The notes under the pieces were generated by a model. It did not search any database. It was not told the DNA's origin and was given only the letters and a program-made list of their open reading frames with translations. From positions 1 to 37,397 of the forward strand of contig NZ_JANXTI010000010.1 in assembly GCF_025352425.1 (NCBI RefSeq): 37,397 nt of DNA, in the 5' to 3' direction. This DNA is from Flavobacterium sp. (GTDB lineage Bacteria > Bacteroidota > Bacteroidia > Flavobacteriales > Flavobacteriaceae). Below are positions 33,829 to 37,397 of this stretch, piece after piece (positions within the stretch are counted from its first letter, which is position 1; each line of letters starts with the position of its first letter). The position numbers were made by a program, and so were the translations under genes.

Positions 33829-35065
33829 ATGAAATTATCTTTCCGTTTAATAGCACCTGTTCAATCAAATCAGTGCCAAATGAATAAGGTAGTTCATAAA
33901 TGGAATTTAATGGTTTTGTTATGATTAGATTGGCTTTTTTTCCAACGGTTATGCTGCCATGAGTTGCCGAAATACCCATTGCATAGGCACCATTTATAGT
34001 GGCGGCATTAATGGCTTCTTCGGGCGTCATCTTCATTTTGATGCACGCGGTTGCCACAACAAAATTCATGTTTCCGGAAGGCGAAGTACCCGGATTAAAG
34101 TCGGAAGCTAAAGCGAGAGGTAAACCTGCGGCAATCATTTTTCGCGCTGGCGTATAGGGAATGCTGATAAAATAAGAACAACTGGGTAACGCCACTGGCA
34201 TCGTTTCACTATCTTTTAGCGCCGCAATATCTTCATCGGTTACAATTTCCAAATGATCAACCGAAAGCGCGTTGTGTTTTACACAGGCTGCTATACCATT
34301 GATAGCAGTAAACTGATTGACATGGATTTTGGAACGCAAACCATATTGTTTCCCGGCTTGCATAATGCGTTCGGTTTCTTCCACCGAGAAATAACCTGTT
34401 TCACAAAATGCATCGATATAATCAGCCAATTTTTCTTGGGCAATTTTTGGAAGCATTTCGTTAATTAATAAATCTATATAACCAGCATGATTTTCTTTGT
34501 AAGCCAAAGGAAAGGCATGTGCGCCAAGAAAAGTTGCCTTGATGATAATTGGATAGTTGGCGGCCAGTTTTTTAATTACACGAAGCATTTTCAGTTCGCC
34601 TTCAACAGTTAGGCCATAGCCTGATTTGATTTCGACAGCACCGGTTCCTTGTTGGATAACTTCTTCCAGTCTTTTTTTGGACTGGTTGTAAATTTCTTCT
34701 TCAGAAGTTTCATTTAGCTTTTTGGCTGAATTTAAAATTCCGCCACCACGATTGGCGATTTCCTCATAAGTCAGGCCATTAATCCTGTCTACAAATTCCT
34801 GTTCGCGATTGCCCACATAAACGATATGTGTATGACTGTCGCACCATGAAGGCAAAATCATTTTTCCTTTAGCATCAATCGTTTTATCAGCATTTATTTT
34901 TGGACAGTTTTCCATCGGACCAAAAGCTGCAATCGTCTCATTTTCTATCAACAACCAGGCGTTTTTGATAGTTGGTAAAATTGCCATTTCACTGCCGGAA
35001 ACCTTTTCTATTAAAGTTTCCCTAACTTGTAATAACTCTTTTATGTTAATGAATAACGTTTGCAT
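33812..35065 (-). CDS. hutI: Imidazolonepropionase HutI
   Basis: A 417-aa metal-dependent amidohydrolase that opens imidazolone-5-propanoate to formimidoylglutamate, the third step of histidine degradation. Landmarks are SWCDSHTHIVYVGNRE (metal HxH), the RINGLTYEEIANRGGGIL stretch, EIKSGYGL, IHVNQF, SVDHLE and ALASDFNPGT with the catalytic Asp. The protein ends with normal small-domain strands. The longer reading frame to 35122 begins inside the -7 box, so I use the ATG at 35065, whose MQTLFINIKELLQV looks like the family N-terminus. Its product is the substrate of the formimidoylglutamase encoded 1 kb away. Confidence 0.94.
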   Translation of the reverse strand: MQTLFINIKELLQVRETLIEKVSGSEMAILPTIKNAWLLIENETIAAFGPMENCPKINADKTIDAKGKMILPSWCDSHTHIVYVGNREQEFVDRINGLTYEEIANRGGGILNSAKKLNETSEEEIYNQSKKRLEEVIQQGTGAVEIKSGYGLTVEGELKMLRVIKKLAANYPIIIKATFLGAHAFPLAYKENHAGYIDLLINEMLPKIAQEKLADYIDAFCETGYFSVEETERIMQAGKQYGLRSKIHVNQFTAINGIAACVKHNALSVDHLEIVTDEDIAALKDSETMPVALPSCSYFISIPYTPARKMIAAGLPLALASDFNPGTSPSGNMNFVVATACIKMKMTPEEAINAATINGAYAMGISATHGSITVGKKANLIITKPLNSIYELPYSFGTDLIEQVLLNGKIISSKKSR

Positions 35066-35119
35066 AAAATGATTTTTGGTAAAAATAGTTCTAAAAAAAG
35101 AAATAGTATTAAATTTAGA

Positions 35120-35127
35120 CAAATTTA
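35120..35127 (-). promoter_or_regulatory. -7 box (TAAATTTG) for hutI, in a divergent promoter region
   Basis: Exact TAnnTTTG on the minus strand, 54 bp before the hutI ATG. A plus-strand near-match TAAATTTA at 35109-35116 precedes corA, so the two divergent promoters would overlap face to face. Confidence 0.5.
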
Positions 35128-35133
35128 GAATTC

Positions 35134-36204
35134 GTGAGAAAAATTAAATACAAAAAAGGGAAAAAAGTACAACCTACTTTATTGGAATATACTGGAGTTC
35201 ATAAGTATACACAAACAGAAATTCAGTTATTTGTTTATGACACTAATGATTTAGCAGAGTTTCATGAATTTGAAGTTAGCGAAATTCATAAGCACGTTGA
35301 TTTTAATAAAACGAATTGGATAAACGTTCACGGTTTAAACGATATTGATGTTGTAAAAAAAATTGGCAATTTTTTGAGGGTTGATAATTTTATGCTTTCC
35401 GATATTTTAAATACTACCAAACGAACAAAGCTTGATGAGTATCATGACACCTTATTTTTTAATATAAAATCACTTTTACCAGAAGAAGACACCAATAATA
35501 TTAATGTGGAACAAATCAGTTTTCTTTTAAAAAATGGGATTTTGGTTTCGTTTCAGGAAAAAAGAAGTGACTTTTTCACACACATTAGAGAGCGAATTAG
35601 AACTCATTCGGGAATTGTAAGAGACAAAAAAGCGGATTATCTATTGTATTTATTACTTGACTCCGTAATGGAAAATTTTTACATAACTATTGAAAACGAA
35701 GAAGATAGAGTAGAGGATTTGATTAATTTATCAAAGACAAGTACCAATCCGAAAATTTTAGAACAAATTGAAAAACATCGAGATAATTATAACTTTTTGA
35801 AACGTTCTATCATTCCGCTGCGCGATTCCTTGTATTCAATAAAAAGCATTAAAGATGATAATGTTTTCAATGCTATTGAGAGGGAAAATTATAGTTTTTT
35901 TGAACGTTTGCATCAAAAATGTTTAGAACTTTTGGAGCAGATAGAATACGATATGACTACGCTTGATAGTGCGTCTAATTTTTATTTTTCGACGCAAAGT
36001 CATAAAATGAACGAAGTAATGAAAACGCTGACTGTTGTTTCAGTTTTCTTTATGCCACTGACTTTTATTGTTGGCGTTTACGGAATGAATTTTGAAAACA
36101 TGCCTGAATTAAAGTGGAAATACGGTTATTTTATAATACTAGGTTTCATGTTTCTGCAGTTCATTGGTATGGCTTATTATTTCAAAAAAAAGAAATGGTA
36201 TTAA
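35134..36204 (+). CDS. corA: Magnesium/cobalt transporter CorA
   Basis: A 356-aa divalent cation channel of the inner membrane, active as a pentamer. A large cytoplasmic alpha/beta domain is followed by a long helix (about 200-290). Two C-terminal membrane helices follow, with the selectivity motif GMN at 317-319 (VYGMNFENMPEL) between them, and a basic tail KKKKW. The start is GTG at 35134; the downstream RKIKYKKGKKV is a typical CorA beginning in this group. It is divergent from hutI with 68 bp between start codons, and ends before a perfect bidirectional terminator. Confidence 0.95.
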   Translation: MRKIKYKKGKKVQPTLLEYTGVHKYTQTEIQLFVYDTNDLAEFHEFEVSEIHKHVDFNKTNWINVHGLNDIDVVKKIGNFLRVDNFMLSDILNTTKRTKLDEYHDTLFFNIKSLLPEEDTNNINVEQISFLLKNGILVSFQEKRSDFFTHIRERIRTHSGIVRDKKADYLLYLLLDSVMENFYITIENEEDRVEDLINLSKTSTNPKILEQIEKHRDNYNFLKRSIIPLRDSLYSIKSIKDDNVFNAIERENYSFFERLHQKCLELLEQIEYDMTTLDSASNFYFSTQSHKMNEVMKTLTVVSVFFMPLTFIVGVYGMNFENMPELKWKYGYFIILGFMFLQFIGMAYYFKKKKWY

Positions 36205-36212
36205 ACCATCAG

Positions 36213-36248
36213 AATTAAAAAGCATCCTGAAAAGGATGCTTTTTAATT
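36213..36248. terminator. Perfect 16-bp bidirectional terminator
   Basis: AATTAAAAAGCATCCT (36213-36228) pairs without error with 36233-36248, loop GAAA. The A-rich left and T-rich right flanks let it stop both corA and the convergent PD40/OmpA gene. Confidence 0.95.
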
Positions 36249-36268
36249 AATAATTACAAGGGCTGATT

Positions 36269-37397
36269 TTAGAGTGCCGTAATTACGAATTCGGAACGTC
36301 TGTTAAGTTGGTGTTCTGGTTCTGTACATTTTACGTTGTCAGCACATTTGTTTACCAATTCGTTTTCACCTAAACCTTCAGATGTTAAACGATCGGCAGC
36401 AATGCCATTTTTAATCAACCAGTCTTTGGTAGATTTCGCTCTTCTTTTTGATAATCTATCGTTATAAGAGAAGGAAGCTCTACTATCGGTATGTGAGCGA
36501 ATATTGATTTTCATTGACGGATTCTGGTTTAATACATCCAGTAATTTTGCTAAATCTACAGCTGCATCCGGTCTGATGTTCCATTTATCCAAATCAAAAT
36601 AGATAAGATTGATTTTGAAACAATCAGCTAAATCATCACCAATTTTAACTTTACATGTAGATGTTTTAAGCTCAATATTAAGTTCTGTCTTACCCGTTTC
36701 TTTACCAATAATTACTGAAGCTTCTTTTGTTGTGTAATCTTCAAGAGACGCTCTTACGTAATATTTTGTACCACAAACGACTTCAAGGAATTCGTATTTT
36801 CCTTCTGCATCTGAAGTGGTTTCTTTGAGTTGGTTGAATTTTTCATCAAAAAGAATCAATTTCACATTAGGTAATACAGCTTTAGTATCTTCATCAGTAA
36901 CTACACCAAAAAGGATTTGTTCACACCAAATTGGTTTAGTTTCTACAAATTTATAGATATCATCGCTTCCTTGTCCGCCATCTCGGTTTGAACTTATGAA
37001 CCCATTTTTAGTTTTAAAATTAATGATAAAGGCAAAATCATCTTTTGTACTATTTGCTTCTTCACCAACATTTAAAACGTCTTTAAAATTGGTGCTTCCA
37101 TCCTTCGGAATTTTAGTTATATAAATATCCAATCCACCTAAACCAGGCTGACCATCGGAAGCAAAGTATAATTCGTTATCATCAGAAATGAAAGGATAGG
37201 TTTCCCTGCCTTCGGTGTTAATCGCGTCGCCAAGATTTTCGGCATTGCCAAAACTGCCATCGTCATTTATTTTTACTTTGTACAAATCCGATTGACCATG
37301 AGTTCCGGGCATATCAGACGCAAAGTATAATGTTTTTTCATCCGGTGATAGGGCAGGGTGTGCCGTTTGATAACTATCGCTGTTAAACGGAAGTGCC
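36269..37397 (-). CDS. PD40/OmpA-family protein, 5' part beyond the window
   Basis: The open frame runs through to the window edge (376 codons visible), so the N-terminus is missing. The visible part begins in WD40-like PD40 beta-propeller repeats (HPALSPDEKTLYFASDMPG, then YPFISDDNELYFASDGQPGLGGLDIY, and ISSNRDGGQGSDDIY). A carboxypeptidase-regulatory-like beta domain comes next (about GVVTDEDTKAVLPNVKLILF to DYTTKEASV). It ends with an OmpA peptidoglycan-binding domain (IYFDLDKWNIRPDAAVDL, IRSHTDSRA, RRAKSTKDWL, LNRRSEFVI). This layout matches outer-membrane proteins common in Flavobacteria, often associated with PorE-like or gliding loci; no such neighbours are visible. It probably spans outer membrane and wall. 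Confidence 0.9.
   Translation of the reverse strand, partial: ALPFNSDSYQTAHPALSPDEKTLYFASDMPGTHGQSDLYKVKINDDGSFGNAENLGDAINTEGRETYPFISDDNELYFASDGQPGLGGLDIYITKIPKDGSTNFKDVLNVGEEANSTKDDFAFIINFKTKNGFISSNRDGGQGSDDIYKFVETKPIWCEQILFGVVTDEDTKAVLPNVKLILFDEKFNQLKETTSDAEGKYEFLEVVCGTKYYVRASLEDYTTKEASVIIGKETGKTELNIELKTSTCKVKIGDDLADCFKINLIYFDLDKWNIRPDAAVDLAKLLDVLNQNPSMKINIRSHTDSRASFSYNDRLSKRRAKSTKDWLIKNGIAADRLTSEGLGENELVNKCADNVKCTEPEHQLNRRSEFVITAL

Overview
The window looks like an AT-rich chromosomal segment of a Flavobacteriaceae member, most likely Flavobacterium or a close relative. Four things point there. Many genes are preceded by the Bacteroidota -7 box TAnnTTTG. Start codons sit in A-rich contexts without Shine-Dalgarno sequences. 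Proteins such as CAL67264-type membrane proteins, DUF4349 lipoproteins, PD40/OmpA proteins and EttA are typical of the group. Gene neighbourhoods such as pabB-tilS-dsbD and HsdR_N-holA are ones I recall from Flavobacteria. I see no rRNA, tRNA, CRISPR array, insertion sequence or phage gene.

Layout. 1-2.5 kb: katG with a perfect palindrome upstream. 2.5-3.9 kb: a DoxX-like membrane protein and a DUF4349 lipoprotein on the minus strand. 3.9-8.7 kb: pabB, tilS and a DsbD-type thiol:disulfide reductase on the plus strand. 8.7-12.8 kb: a small anchored protein on the minus strand, a 359-bp spacer with a 21.5-bp-period repeat, then a UvrD/PcrA helicase, a tiny membrane protein and a YciO/Sua5-type protein. 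12.9-16.7 kb: an OmpA lipoprotein, a GT2 glycosyltransferase overlapping an orphan HsdR_N-type nuclease domain, divergent holA, and a small secreted protein. 16.9-20.1 kb: a zinc alcohol dehydrogenase, an MpaB-like protein and an exported amidohydrolase.

20.1-25.5 kb is the most interesting part. A tight seven-gene operon encodes an FAD oxidoreductase, a SAM methyltransferase, a type III polyketide synthase, a FabZ-like dehydratase, a FabF-like ketosynthase, an acyl carrier protein and a phosphopantetheinyl transferase. It is self-contained for carrier activation. It looks like a dedicated acyl-chain builder feeding a type III PKS, followed by methylation and oxidation of the ring. A phenolic lipid or alkylquinone is the best guess, but the product is unknown to me.

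25.5-28.1 kb: a CAL67264-like membrane peptide, a 14-codon remnant of the 5' end of ettA, an orphan secreted protein and then intact ettA. The remnant marks a rearrangement or an allelic replacement. 28.1-37.4 kb: a TPR hybrid histidine kinase, an RhlE-like DEAD-box helicase with a DESD motif II, two histidine-utilisation genes (formimidoylglutamase and imidazolonepropionase) flanking a coiled-coil membrane protein, a CorA transporter, and the 3' part of a PD40/OmpA protein cut by the window edge.

Several starts are corrected here from promoter positions (pabB, tilS, the 9.2-kb minus gene, hutG, hutI). All functional calls come from reading motifs by eye; no database search was run.
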